Part shown: piece after piece, positions 9,683 to 19,303 of the stretch
Position numbering within the stretch: the stretch's first letter is position 1
Layout of the letters: every line of letters starts with the position of its first letter
Assembly (NCBI GenBank): GCA_947034895.1
Contig: OX344762.1
Span: forward strand, 44,744,760-44,808,759
DNA from: Rhytidiadelphus loreus
Taxonomy: Eukaryota > Streptophyta > Bryopsida > Hypnales > Hylocomiaceae
Length of the DNA: 64,000 nt
Reading direction: 5' to 3'
Notes under the pieces: generated by a model
Seen by the model: only the letters and a program-made list of their open reading frames with translations
Database searches by the model: none
Told to the model about the DNA's origin: nothing
Program-made: the position numbers and the translations under genes

Positions 9683-11362
9683 TGGTTGGATCTAGTGTGG
9701 TAGAAAAAAACAATTTGGCCTTCCAATTTTTGATTTTCCAAAGGTTTTGTGGAATAAAGAAATTCACACCTTTGTTTTTGAAATGTACATATGTTTTTAT
9801 TATATTTTGAATACGAGGGCTATGAATTTGGTGTCTTTGCAAGAATGGATGTCAGAGATGGTACCTACGGGCTGAAATTTGGGACTGAATTTTTGAAACT
9901 TTATTTGAAGATAGAAAAAACGATTACCTTTGTGGTAATATAACTTTTTTTCCAATCGGTGCCCGGGAACAAAAGTTATGCCCATATAGTCCAAACTCCA
10001 AAGCAGGGGAGAATGGGCAGCAAAAAAATGTGACAAGCATTTGAATTTATTTTTCTAAGTTTTTTTCCCTCATAGATTATAATTTTGTCTATCCGGAAAG
10101 CTTTTTTTCATTTCATTTGGATATTTTATGAGAAAGTTATGGACAATCTTGTTTATTGGGCAATTAGAGCTTCTGGTGGGAAAAATACCTTGTAAGATTA
10201 ATTTAGGAACGCAATTTTGGCAATTGTTCAAGAAAAGAAGTTTGACATGGTTTAGTTTGCTTGCAACAACAATTTGACCGTGGGGATTAGTGCATTTTAA
10301 TTCTATCTTAGAAAGAAAATAGATTTTCATTCAATCTCATATGTACTTCTATTCTACAAGTTTTTTAAGAATGAAAATTAAGTTTTTTTGAAAACCTTTT
10401 TTTTATTTAGACTCTCAACTCAATTCTCCACTATATTTGTTTAAAGCTCAAAACTCTGTAGTGCAAGAAATTAAAGTGAAAAATGTTAAAAGTCAAATAA
10501 TGTAGTCCAGCAATGTGCTGAAAAAATTGTTTTTTTCACTCTAAATGCGGATATTTTGCAAAGTTGCAATCTGTAAGATGAAAAATTCTGAAATTTTTTC
10601 CACACATTCTCATACTAGTAAGGTGTAAGATCCTATGGTTATGTGTGGGAAAAAAACAATTTTCAAAAACAATTTTGGATACTTTAAGAAATTGTTGAGT
10701 AGAAGTAGGTAAGATGTAGTTGTAGAATTTAAATAATGAATATCTCTAAAATGAAATGAAAATGGTGAGAGTGTGCTATCAAGTGAAGTTAACTATGTGA
10801 CCGGACCTAATTTTTTTTTAGATTGTAGAAATTGCCTGGAGAAACAAATCCTACAAGCAACTTTTAAAAGAAGAAGCTGTAGACTCAAGTTGCCCACCAA
10901 ACAAAATGGTCCATAACTTTCTCATAAAAAATCTGAATGGAATGAATCAAATTTTTCCATGTAAACAAAAACATGTTGTATGAGAAAAAAATCCAAAAGG
11001 AAAAAATTCATTAAAAGATTTGAAGATAGCAATTTTGTGGGGACCGTGTATGGAATCATTGTGCGAGGCATTACAACAAATGTATTTGCATTTCACCAAT
11101 TACATTTTAGGCTACAAATGTATAAGTATGCCCAAACCTTCAAAACCAAAGCAATAGAAGGTTGTTGTCCATAAGCATAGTAGTACAATACACAGCCAAG
11201 GCGGTATAGTTTTAGAAGCCAACATCTTAATCCTAACTTTTGCTAGAGTACTACATTGTGCGAGTATGGATATACTATGGCCCTTATACTATGGGCCTTA
11301 CATCTTGTATACTACTACGATTAACTAGAACCACCATTGAAGTAAGTATCTCATAGAAATAT
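9683..11362. other. AT-rich intergenic stretch with inverted-repeat element
   Basis: No gene supported. Inverted copies of about 75 bp lie at roughly 10098-10170 and 10880-10962 (shared TTTTATGAGAAAGTTATGGA and GGGCAA). They bracket ~700 bp of non-coding DNA, which suggests a non-autonomous transposon. Confidence 0.55.
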
Positions 11363-13876
11363 TTAGTTCAAGTCCATTGGATTGTTCTGAGAACCACTCG
11401 TTGCACCTTGTTCGTAATCATTGGACTCTCCAACAACGAGTTTCTTCTTAGCACGAGTCCTTGAAGCAGGTCCATCTGCTTCTAAAATAGATTCCAAGAC
11501 ATTGGAGTTCTTGAGAGCTTCAAGTGTCCTTTTAGTTTGCGGAGAGTGTAACTCCAATAGATAATCGAGTGCTTGGCTTTGATAGTAAGGCCCGTATGTT
11601 GAGTCGAGGTAAGCCATACTATTCAAGTCTTCTGGAGTGGCATTTTCATCACGATTAGCCCCTTGTTCACCTTCAAAATTCCAACGGTGTCCTTCCGGAT
11701 GAGCACCCCACTTGAAGGTTTGGGATGTCTTATCAAAATATCCACCAAGGCATTGAAAAAAAAACGCCCTCTTCCCTGCATTGTGAGCTCCTTTTCCCAT
11801 AAGGTTGAATGCCACTCTTAGAATTTCACGCGGGTCCGTTTCCCAATTCAATTGTGAGGCAGCAACTCCCATTTCTTGATCATGTAGGCCTTCTCGCCAA
11901 CTCCAAAGCAAGTCTCGTCCCCAAAATCGTGTCTCTGCCGTCGTGTCTCTATTGTGTTCCCAAGAAGGTGGCATGTAAGTCATCAAGTTGAACATGGTAT
12001 ACAAGCGATCATGGAATGGTGCTGCACAAATCACACATCGTCGTCTAATCAGACATTGAGTGATGAGACACTGAGGATGGTACACATGTGTACATGATCC
12101 AAGTGCCCATCCTCCTTCTGGCCCAAATTGTTCTAGACATATGGGGCATTTGGTATGATCCAAGACGAAATGAGCTGGCTTTGGCCACAATAGACTTTGG
12201 TCTTTTTCGTTGAAGTGACTAGACATCTGATTTCCATGGTCCCAACCATTTTGTGCCCAGTCTATGACATTTTTTTCCGCCACGTCAAGCACAAACATGT
12301 TATCCGGAAACATGTTCTCCATCAATGCCCATGATGTCAATCCATTCTCTCGTTTAGGGGCATTTGCTACAAAGTTCTTCAAAACTTTGTCTAGCTCTTT
12401 CGCAACTTGTTGAGATCGATCCACGAAGAGAATGCACGCGACCTTCCAATGATAGTATGTCGCTGCCAACACTGCCAACTTTTCTCGAAGCATTCTATTT
12501 TCCTTAGCCAAATCAAGTTCCTTTGATGATTGTAGATGTGGAATGGCAGGAAACGAAAGTGAATCCTGAGTCCCTTGCAAACCATCAACGTGCGGATTGC
12601 TAGAATCTCTTGAGATGAACGGAAGTGGTGCCATTGGAAGAATTGAAGAACGCTTCGTACGCTTGGCAGGGGGAGAAAGGTGAATGACATCGCTGGTGAG
12701 GTCCCCAACAAGCTTGTCCAAGTGATGTGGATCCTGCTCAACAAAGGTTTCGTCCATGTCCGACAATGTGAAAGTCTGACGCTCTTTTTCTCGAAGGCCT
12801 TGTAATTCTTTGGATTGTTGAGAAATGAGAGCATTTTTTTGTTCACATGTAGACCGCCATTTCTTCACATCACCTTCTAAGGTTGCAATTTGTGCATCCT
12901 TGGTCTTCAAGAGGTCGAGAGCCTTCGCCAACGTCATCGCATTGTGAACAACATCAGATTCAGACTGTGGAATGGGAATGTGACTTCTAGCACATACGGG
13001 CGAGTCGTCACTTAAAGCAAAGTCGAAGATGTTGCTGGCGTCTTGTGGTGGCAAGATTGGAGTCGCAATTGTGGTTGAGGCTGATGCCAATCTAATTTTC
13101 ATGGTGGACCGTCGCACCTTGGCAGGATGTTTCATCTTTTTTCCCCGCGATGATGAAGCGGCTTGAACATTTGGATCTGGAACTGGAACTGGAACTAGAA
13201 CTGGAACTTGGACGGGGGTGATAATCTGCTCCTTCACTCGTACAAGCTTAGGAATCCGTGTGCCATCTGAATCATTATCCTCTTCTGATTCTTCCGTGTC
13301 CACCTCTTGAGTTTCTTTGTTTTGTGGATCACTTCGAAAAGGCCCAAGTCCACCCTCCGGAAATTTCAGAACCCCTCTTGGAATTATTCCAACTTCTAGA
13401 CGCTCCACGTAGGTACTTTCTTTGATCGTGGTCCAGTCAACTTGTTTGTTCAAGGCGACCTCAGCATAGGTACCTCTAGCAATGAACAAAGGGGCCTCAT
13501 TCCTATCTACAAAAGGGGTTTTGTAGAGGACCTGCCACAATTCTAAACACCTTCGTATGAAAGCTGGATTTTCACAATACTTCAAATTTGCCTTGTTATT
13601 GTGTCGGTTGTGATGATGGCGCCATGCCGGAAAGAACTTCCCGATGTGACACCATTCAATGTAGTCTTCGCACACCTGCATACTCCAAGGCTTTGGCTCC
13701 TCGTTCCACTCTTTGAAAGCTAGGTGGTTATCATTGTTCAACACATGCCATCGCTTCTTGTGAATGTTACCCCTCCTTTGTCTAGTCTTGTCTTTGGCAG
13801 CCTTCCTAATTGCACCAGGAGTGCGTACAGTGGAAAAACCCGGAAGGGACCCATCACTGCTACCTCCAGTTGCCAT
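11363..13876 (-). CDS. RING-H2 coiled-coil protein, intronless
   Basis: 837 residues in one uninterrupted frame. Residues ~1-160 form a domain shared with the broken gene at 8192 (W-EEPKPWS, WCHIGKFFPAWRH, NKANLKYC, FIRRCLELWQ, VDWTT). Then come an acidic stretch (~190-210), a short PV repeat (VPVLVPVPVP), coiled-coil segments (~315-365 and ~450-500), and a RING-H2 finger at 577-617: C577, C580, C595, H597, H600, C603, C614, C617, a full set of eight zinc ligands. A RING of this type usually marks an E3 ubiquitin ligase, so ubiquitin transfer is inferred. Targets unknown. No signal peptide or membrane helix. ATG 13876 has a TATA box about 155 bp upstream, and the GC array lies beyond that. 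The N-terminal domain is not one I can name. Confidence 0.8.
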   Translation of the reverse strand: MATGGSSDGSLPGFSTVRTPGAIRKAAKDKTRQRRGNIHKKRWHVLNNDNHLAFKEWNEEPKPWSMQVCEDYIEWCHIGKFFPAWRHHHNRHNNKANLKYCENPAFIRRCLELWQVLYKTPFVDRNEAPLFIARGTYAEVALNKQVDWTTIKESTYVERLEVGIIPRGVLKFPEGGLGPFRSDPQNKETQEVDTEESEEDNDSDGTRIPKLVRVKEQIITPVQVPVLVPVPVPDPNVQAASSSRGKKMKHPAKVRRSTMKIRLASASTTIATPILPPQDASNIFDFALSDDSPVCARSHIPIPQSESDVVHNAMTLAKALDLLKTKDAQIATLEGDVKKWRSTCEQKNALISQQSKELQGLREKERQTFTLSDMDETFVEQDPHHLDKLVGDLTSDVIHLSPPAKRTKRSSILPMAPLPFISRDSSNPHVDGLQGTQDSLSFPAIPHLQSSKELDLAKENRMLREKLAVLAATYYHWKVACILFVDRSQQVAKELDKVLKNFVANAPKRENGLTSWALMENMFPDNMFVLDVAEKNVIDWAQNGWDHGNQMSSHFNEKDQSLLWPKPAHFVLDHTKCPICLEQFGPEGGWALGSCTHVYHPQCLITQCLIRRRCVICAAPFHDRLYTMFNLMTYMPPSWEHNRDTTAETRFWGRDLLWSWREGLHDQEMGVAASQLNWETDPREILRVAFNLMGKGAHNAGKRAFFFQCLGGYFDKTSQTFKWGAHPEGHRWNFEGEQGANRDENATPEDLNSMAYLDSTYGPYYQSQALDYLLELHSPQTKRTLEALKNSNVLESILEADGPASRTRAKKKLVVGESNDYEQGATSGSQNNPMDLN

Positions 13877-14030
13877 GAGATTTGTGGACGTTGCAAAATT
13901 CTAAGAACCAAATGATAGCAAAAAATAGTATATATATTATCCAAAAGGGTCACGCATGCAGCCAACAAAGGTTGCAAGACAGAAAGCCTCAATGGAAAAT
14001 GAAGGTGATAGCATGATGATGGGCTACTGG

Positions 14031-14038
14031 CTATATAG
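14031..14038 (-). promoter_or_regulatory. Probable TATA box of the minus-strand RING gene
   Basis: CTATATAG on the minus strand, ~155 bp upstream of the ATG at 13876 and just downstream of the GC-rich array. Spacing fits a short 5' leader. Confidence 0.5.
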
Positions 14039-14039
14039 G

Positions 14040-14520
14040 GCGAGTGACTTCGGTCTAGGGGGGCGAGTACGGATAGGGCAACTACGTATCCAGCGACTGC
14101 GGGTCTGGGTAGGGCGACTGCGGGTCCGACGTGGGCGACAGCGGGTCTCGAGAGGGCAACAGTGGGTCCAAATTGGGCGACTTCGGGTCCACCACCGGGT
14201 CTAGGTACCTTTTGCGCACCCGCGGTCGCCCACCCAAGAACACTTCCTGAACCCGCGGTCTCCCTACCGAACCCGCAGTCGCCCACCCAAGAACACTTCC
14301 TGAACCCGCGGTCTCCCTACCGAACCCGCAATCGCCCACCCGCGGTCTCCCTACCGAACCCGCAGTCGCCCACCCGCGGTCTCCCTCAGAAATCCGCAGT
14401 CGCCCACCCGCAGTCGCCCTCGCCCACCCGTAGTCGCCCTCGTCCACCTGCAGTCGCCCACCCGTAGTCACCCTCGTCCACCCGCAGTCGCCCACCCGCA
14501 GTCGCCCCTACCCGCACTCT
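14040..14520 (-). repeat. Head-to-head GACCCGCAGTCGCCC array before RING gene
   Basis: On the minus strand the gene-proximal part (14040-14215) reads GACCCGCAGTCGCCC-like units. The distal part (14216-14520) reads GGGCGACTGCGGGT units, closely packed. This is the same flip of orientation as at 3693-4096. The distal part also contains repeats of about 47 bp with GAACACTTCCTGAACCCGCG. Confidence 0.85.
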
Positions 14521-14600
14521 CCTACCCGTACGCGCCCTCCAGTTTGCCAAGTGGATGCCATGTGGCATCCACCTGGAGGGGGGTAATTTCCTGTAAAGTC
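14521..14600 (+). other. Possible relic of the conserved upstream block
   Basis: TACGCGCCCT, GTGGATGCCATGTGG and TGGAGGGGGGTAATTT occur in the same order as in the blocks at 4101 and 7861, on the plus strand. It contains a short hairpin (GTGGATGCC...GGCATCCAC). The GCACTGTCTTTCACCT core is absent. Weak evidence. Confidence 0.3.
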
Positions 14601-14778
14601 AAAGGTAAATTTGACTTTTCGTGACGTCGCACGGGCTCTACTAGACGTCGCGCGACGTCTGTCTGTCGCGCTGTCGCAGCGAACAACCTTGGTTGATGGT
14701 GATGTCACTTCCACGTCGCGTCCAGGTCCATGCGAAGTGTCCGTAGGTATATGTCCTCCACAATTCCAAAACATTACC

Positions 14779-14992
14779 TTCACGGCTGCATTGACTTTAG
14801 TGCACGCCCTCACTCCCTGGACGGTGTCGTTTCGTCTGTATCCCAAATGGAAAAGCAACCGATCCTTTCGGTAGCTTAGCAAAGTTTCGCAAAACTTGCA
14901 AGCAACTTTTCCATCTGGCCGTAGTATGTACCAAGGTTCCCACTGTGATCTTCCTCCACCCATTGCTCTTATCTGTCCTCCTCTACCTGCCC
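14779..14992 (-). pseudogene. BED-type zinc-finger fragment (hAT transposase-like)
   Basis: The minus-strand frame encodes a BED-finger pattern: WEPWYI, then CKFC, then FHLGY, then RACTKV, with Cys-x2-Cys and His ligands spaced as in plant hAT transposase or DUF659-type N-termini. An acceptor-like GGTGCAG precedes it and a donor GAAG|GTAATG follows at 14778. This suggests one exon of a former or domesticated hAT transposase. No catalytic hAT domain follows in the window. Its in-frame ATG is at 14963. Confidence 0.5.
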
Positions 14993-15199
14993 CTGCACCA
15001 AAAAAAAGATTAGTATTCTGTTTGAAATGTGATGTGGCAACAACACTTGTTGCTCTCACAACAAGTGCCACTACAACACACTCTTCTTGGACTTCGCTCT
15101 ACCGCAATGGTTGTACTCCAACCAAGACATGAAAGGCAAAATCAGCAAGGGAAAGTAATCTTGAATAGGCGGAAGTCCTTAATATACACCTTGAAGCCC

Positions 15200-15233
15200 T
15201 CCCTAAAACCCTAAAACCCTAAACCCTAAACCC
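15200..15233 (-). repeat. Interstitial telomere-type repeat
   Basis: Four or five CCCTAAA / CCCTAAAA units in a row, the complement of TTTAGGG. It borders the palindromic CCGTCC array and fits repair insertion or an old fusion rather than a true end. Confidence 0.7.
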
Positions 15234-15294
15234 AGCTAGACGGACATCCGGCTGATGGGGTGGACCCTAAACCCGCAGCCCCGCACCCTAAACC

Positions 15295-15690
15295 GTCCAA
15301 GCGGCGACTGTCCCGTCCAGCGATATTCCGGTCCAGGGGACGGGACGGATTCCCGTCCTGTGGACAGTTTCCCGTTCAGAGGACGGATTCGCGTCCAGGG
15401 GACGGATTACCGTCTTGGAGACGAGAATTCCGTCCAGGAGACGACCTCTTCGTCCAGAGACGGGCTCTCCGTCCAGGGGACGGCTTACCGTCTAGGGGAC
15501 GGCTTACCGTCCAAAGGAGGATCACCATCCAGGGGACGGATGGGCTCTCCGTCCAAGAGACGGATGTCCATTCGGCGACGGAATGACCGTCCAGGAGACG
15601 GCCCGACGCCGTCGCAGACTGGACAGACTTCATCCGCGCCTCGGATGGTCCCGTCAGTATCGGCGACGGGCTCTGACGCGTCCGGACGGA
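15295..15690. repeat. CCGTCC-AGG-GGACGG palindromic array
   Basis: About 15 units of the form (C)CGTCCAGGGGACGG with short variable spacers (GGATT, GGCTTAC, GGGCTCTC) of roughly 20-35 bp period. The arms CCGTCC and GGACGG pair, so each unit can form a small hairpin. It is different in sequence from the GACCCGCAGTCGCCC arrays. ORFs across it are low-complexity and not called. Confidence 0.8.
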
Positions 15691-16090
15691 CACGTCATGA
15701 CATCCGGACGTAAAAAGCCAACGTTACGTCCGGATAGACAACCCTGGCCGGGCTTCTATATTTTTGAGCATTTTTTTTTTAATTTTTTAATTTTCTTTGC
15801 TACTTTACAAACAACAATGTAGTTCTCCGTATTCCCAACAAAACCCTAATGCCACACCTGAAACAGTTGAGTTCTAGAATCGTAGGCCAAAAGTGCTTGC
15901 TTCCTGCAAAAGGGGTTAAGAGAGTGCACTAAATCTTGAACCCTAATAAATCCTTTGATATTGTGAATGTTGGTTCGCCTTAATGTTGACAACATAATTC
16001 TCACTTAGTAGTTAGTACACTTTGAAAGAAGTCACTTGGCTTTACTCCCATGTCTTGGTGTTCGGTTTGCTTCATCATGAGTCCTCATGG

Positions 16091-16177
16091 TACATGATTA
16101 AAATAAGCTTAAGAGGTCCACTCGCCCGTTTCCATCAAAGTACATGATTAAAATAAGCTTAAGATGTCAACTCGTAC
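16091..16177. repeat. 50 bp-offset direct repeat upstream of RING gene
   Basis: TACATGATTAAAATAAGCTT starts at 16091 and 16141, with about 37 bp conserved in each copy. It lies ~260-350 bp upstream of ATG 16439. It might be regulatory; no known motif is recognised. Confidence 0.7.
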
Positions 16178-16438
16178 CCGCTATGTTTACTGCCAGAGCC
16201 ACTACTGTAATTAATTTCTGTCTTGTAAAACCCTGAACCCATCTTCCTCCTGACGCCAAGCATGCTTCAGAGAATGCAAATACCATTCTATTTTCTGTGT
16301 CTACAGCTTCGGAGCTCTGCTACTTGTTTCCATCACCTTGTTTTCTCTCTCCGTTGCTTGTTGCCATCGCCTTCTTCTCTCTTCCTTTGCCGTTGTTCTC
16401 TGTATAGAAAGCCTCTCTTGCCTTCCTATGCTTCCAAC

Positions 16439-18259
16439 ATGACTACTGGGGGCAGGAGCTCACGATCAAAAAGCCTTGTGAAAGACAAAGCGGCTCTTCT
16501 TGAAAAGGAGCGGATGTCTCCGAAGACTGCAGGGAAACAACCGAAGAAGGTGGTCACCAACAACGGTGGAAGTGGCTCAGTTTGGGATGAGCCATTTGGC
16601 TTAGCGGGGTTTCCAAAGGAGTTGCGATGGTCGTTGGTTGTGGTGGCACCATGCTTGTTAGGAAGAGAGAACGCAATTTACGATGAGAAGTTTTTTCACA
16701 AAGTGGTAGGACTTTGCAACACCGGTCTTCTGCCCAAAGACGTGACGGACGTCCATGTTCCACCGGAGCTCTACGAGGACGACTGGACTGCTGGGGAGGG
16801 TGCAAACAAGTCGAGGTTCCCGCTCGATAAGTGTGGCGATCCAGTTGCCCGAGATTTATTCCTTAAACTTTACCAGAGAGTATACGGCAATGTCCCCGAC
16901 AACAAGGCGATTAGCTTGACCTTCCTCCGTGCGTGCGTGTTTTATTACCAAGACAAGGTGAACAGGGTCAATTGGGCTGCTGCAGCTGCTAAGGTGATTA
17001 CAGACCGCGGAAAACATGCTGGAAACAACCCTCAGAAATTGGGTCCTCCAGCATTGAAGGATCAACTGGCGGGCATTGTGAAGGAGTGCGCAAGGTATAT
17101 CAATCAGTATTGTGGAGGTCGGGGCATTGGTGGAGGTGGAGGTGCTACTGGAGCTGGTAGTGGTGGGGGTGGAGGTACCAGTGGAGAGATTAGTGGCGAC
17201 AGTGCAGTGCGGAAGGTGGAGCAGCTCTTGAAGGAGATCCAGTCGAGGACTCGAGCACTGGAAAAATCCGGGCAGGCAATTCAAGCCCTGGAGGTAAGGA
17301 CTACAAAAGTTGAAGCTACCGGTCAGGAGTTGGAAGCTGAGGATGAGCGCCTCAATGAAGTTAAGGAAGACCTACGGAAGAAGAGCAAGGGCCATGCTAT
17401 AGCCGAGGAGGTGACAAAAAAGGCCGAGTGTGACAAACAACAATGTCAAGTTAGCAAACAAATTGCAGCTAACAATGACCTTTGGGAGTCCAACCAGGCG
17501 TCCTTGGAGAAATTGAAGGTGAGCTTAGAGCGTGATCGCACTCAACAGGAGCGTTGTGAACAGGACCTGGAAACGATGCGAAAGAAATGGGCAGCTGAGA
17601 AAGCATCGCAATACTCCATGAAGCCGAAACATCATGTTGGGATTAACGTGTTGGAAGAGGGTGTTGCTCCAAATCTGAAGGTAGACACACCATGTGGAAG
17701 CTGCTCGCATCTATTTGTTGCCAACTGTGCCGTGCCTTTTTCATGTGGTTGCCTGTTTCACCCGTGGTGCTTGTGGGGCGAACTAGTGTCTGGTAGGGCC
17801 GTTTGTCCTCGTTGCAAAGAAGTGGCGAAGCAGAGTTGGTTGGAATCATGGGGGTGTGACGGTTTACAACAAGTGGATCGGGATTCTATCGTCAAAAAAG
17901 AAGAATGTATGCCTCTGCCTCCCAAGCTTGCTGTCCGAAAGAGAGCAGCTGTTGGAAACACTGACTCTTCACCACCAGCAAAGGTTATTAAGCCGAGGGG
18001 TGCAAATAAGGGTGCATCATCCCCTAGTGGTTCTTCTAAAGCTCCGTTGCCCCCGATTGGTCCTCCTGAGGGTCCATCGCCTATTGCTGGTAAGAGTGGA
18101 ACACATGTCCCTCAGATTCTGGCTACCCTAAACCCAATTATCCTACCAATTCCATGCTTTGCTAATCGTCCGCGTGGGAGCCCACGCATAGAAGCTATTG
18201 CTACAGCGATTGAATGCCTTGGTCGACATAGTACGTGTCCAATGTTCCTCGAAGATTGA
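16439..18259 (+). CDS. RING-finger coiled-coil protein, intronless
   Basis: 606 residues from ATG 16439. An in-frame ATG at 16262 would add 59 residues rich in Leu/Ser that look like leader sequence. I prefer 16439 because M-TTGG-SS resembles the start of the 13876 protein. Residues ~30-200 look distantly like that protein's N-terminal domain (L-KC-DP..., LKLYQRVY, YYQDKV...VNW). A Gly-rich linker follows (~225-250), then a long charged coiled coil (~260-400), then a RING-like finger at 419-459 with ligands C419, C422, C436, C438, H441, C444, C456, C459. Cys replaces His at position four, but spacing equals that of the 13876 RING. The tail is Pro/Ser-rich. E3 ubiquitin ligase role is inferred. 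A weak donor (GTACGT at 18231) could join it to the small ORF at 18430-18674. Confidence 0.72.
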   Translation: MTTGGRSSRSKSLVKDKAALLEKERMSPKTAGKQPKKVVTNNGGSGSVWDEPFGLAGFPKELRWSLVVVAPCLLGRENAIYDEKFFHKVVGLCNTGLLPKDVTDVHVPPELYEDDWTAGEGANKSRFPLDKCGDPVARDLFLKLYQRVYGNVPDNKAISLTFLRACVFYYQDKVNRVNWAAAAAKVITDRGKHAGNNPQKLGPPALKDQLAGIVKECARYINQYCGGRGIGGGGGATGAGSGGGGGTSGEISGDSAVRKVEQLLKEIQSRTRALEKSGQAIQALEVRTTKVEATGQELEAEDERLNEVKEDLRKKSKGHAIAEEVTKKAECDKQQCQVSKQIAANNDLWESNQASLEKLKVSLERDRTQQERCEQDLETMRKKWAAEKASQYSMKPKHHVGINVLEEGVAPNLKVDTPCGSCSHLFVANCAVPFSCGCLFHPWCLWGELVSGRAVCPRCKEVAKQSWLESWGCDGLQQVDRDSIVKKEECMPLPPKLAVRKRAAVGNTDSSPPAKVIKPRGANKGASSPSGSSKAPLPPIGPPEGPSPIAGKSGTHVPQILATLNPIILPIPCFANRPRGSPRIEAIATAIECLGRHSTCPMFLED

Positions 18260-18429
18260 AATAGTTTCTTGCTGGTTGAAGTTGTGTAAATTACTTAGTT
18301 GGATTTTACTCCTATTCATCACTCTTTCATGTCTTCCAATTTGTTGGAAACGCGTTGGTTCTCTATCCTAAATCATGAATGTGCTCTGTTGATGTGGTAT
18401 GCTGAAAACAACAAATGAAACAATTGAAG

Positions 18430-18674
18430 CAAGGAGGAAGCTGGAAGAAGAAGCTGCCAACGCAGGAGTGACAGTTGCGTCTCAGTCCAAGCCACACTCA
18501 TCAAACGTTGATGGCTTCGATGACTCAGATAAAGACAAACTTGCTGTTGAAGAAGAAGGAACTCCATCGGAGTCATCACAGACCATTTCAGCCGCAATAG
18601 ATACGTGTATAGCAAATTGTCTTGACGAACTTGGGCATAGACCTGTTACCTCATTAGCGTACAGTTCAGATTAG
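18430..18674 (+). CDS. Possible 3' exon or small ORF after RING gene
   Basis: An open frame (from ATG 18399 if independent, 91 codons) encodes an acidic, Ser/Glu-rich stretch ending near residues DELGHRPVTS. If donor GTACGT at 18231 joins acceptor GAAG|CA at 18430, the frame stays open from the RING gene and replaces its last ten codons. The acceptor lacks a good pyrimidine tract, so this is uncertain. Confidence 0.25.
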
Positions 18675-18941
18675 GACCATGTTGGAAATGGACTTTTCAT
18701 GAGGATAATAACAATTTTGATCTTTTGTTAGTTATAAGCTAAGCGTTGGCTGCCTCTTTGTCTGCTCGCTTGAGCATCCCTATTAAATAATAAAAAAAGA
18801 TCTTCTCATTTCAATACTTGACATCTTTCACAGTGTCAATATGCTCCTCTAGGGCAGAGAAATTACTACGCTGCAATGGCAGTGTAAAGTGCACATTAAC
18901 TAAACACAAAGAAATGACAAGTCTAAACTGGAACTATGCAC

Positions 18942-19005
18942 TAGCAACCTTCTTTCTGTCAACGTTGGAAACATAGCAACCTTCTTTCTGTCAACGTTGG
19001 AAACA
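18942..19005. repeat. 32 bp perfect tandem duplication
   Basis: TAGCAACCTTCTTTCTGTCA plus 12 more bases occurs twice in tandem (18942-18973 and 18974-19005). Non-coding. Confidence 0.8.
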
Positions 19006-19303
19006 CATCACATCCTGAACCCAAATCCGTGCAAGATATGTACTCAATTTTTTGAGACAAATGAACGAGTAGGAATTGAGTGGCAAAGAAGTTGAAACAC
19101 AAAGCATACACGTAGAAAATAGGCATGTATTAGTGATCCCTGAACATCAATGTTCCCAGTGTTTGCTACTAGAGTTGCTTTCGACATGAAAATTGGGCTG
19201 AAGACCCAAGTGTCTTGAAAAAGCTACCTTGACAGAATTGAAAGCCGAATTGTTCCAAGTGTGACCAAGAAGCGTGTGTAGCACTAGTTTTGCTAAGTCC
19301 CAA

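Noticed and set aside
14082..14495. ORFs on both strands over the second array
   Set aside because: Repeat translation only; frames are open on both strands at once.
15200..15233. Chromosome end
   Set aside because: Only four or five telomere units with genes on both sides.
15255..15713. Overlapping ORFs of about 105-152 codons in the CCGTCC array
   Set aside because: Low-complexity product of a palindromic array, open on both strands.
16262..16438. N-terminal 59-residue extension of the second RING protein
   Set aside because: Leu/Ser/Cys-rich and unlike the relative's start; more likely a 5' leader, though it could be a transit-like peptide.
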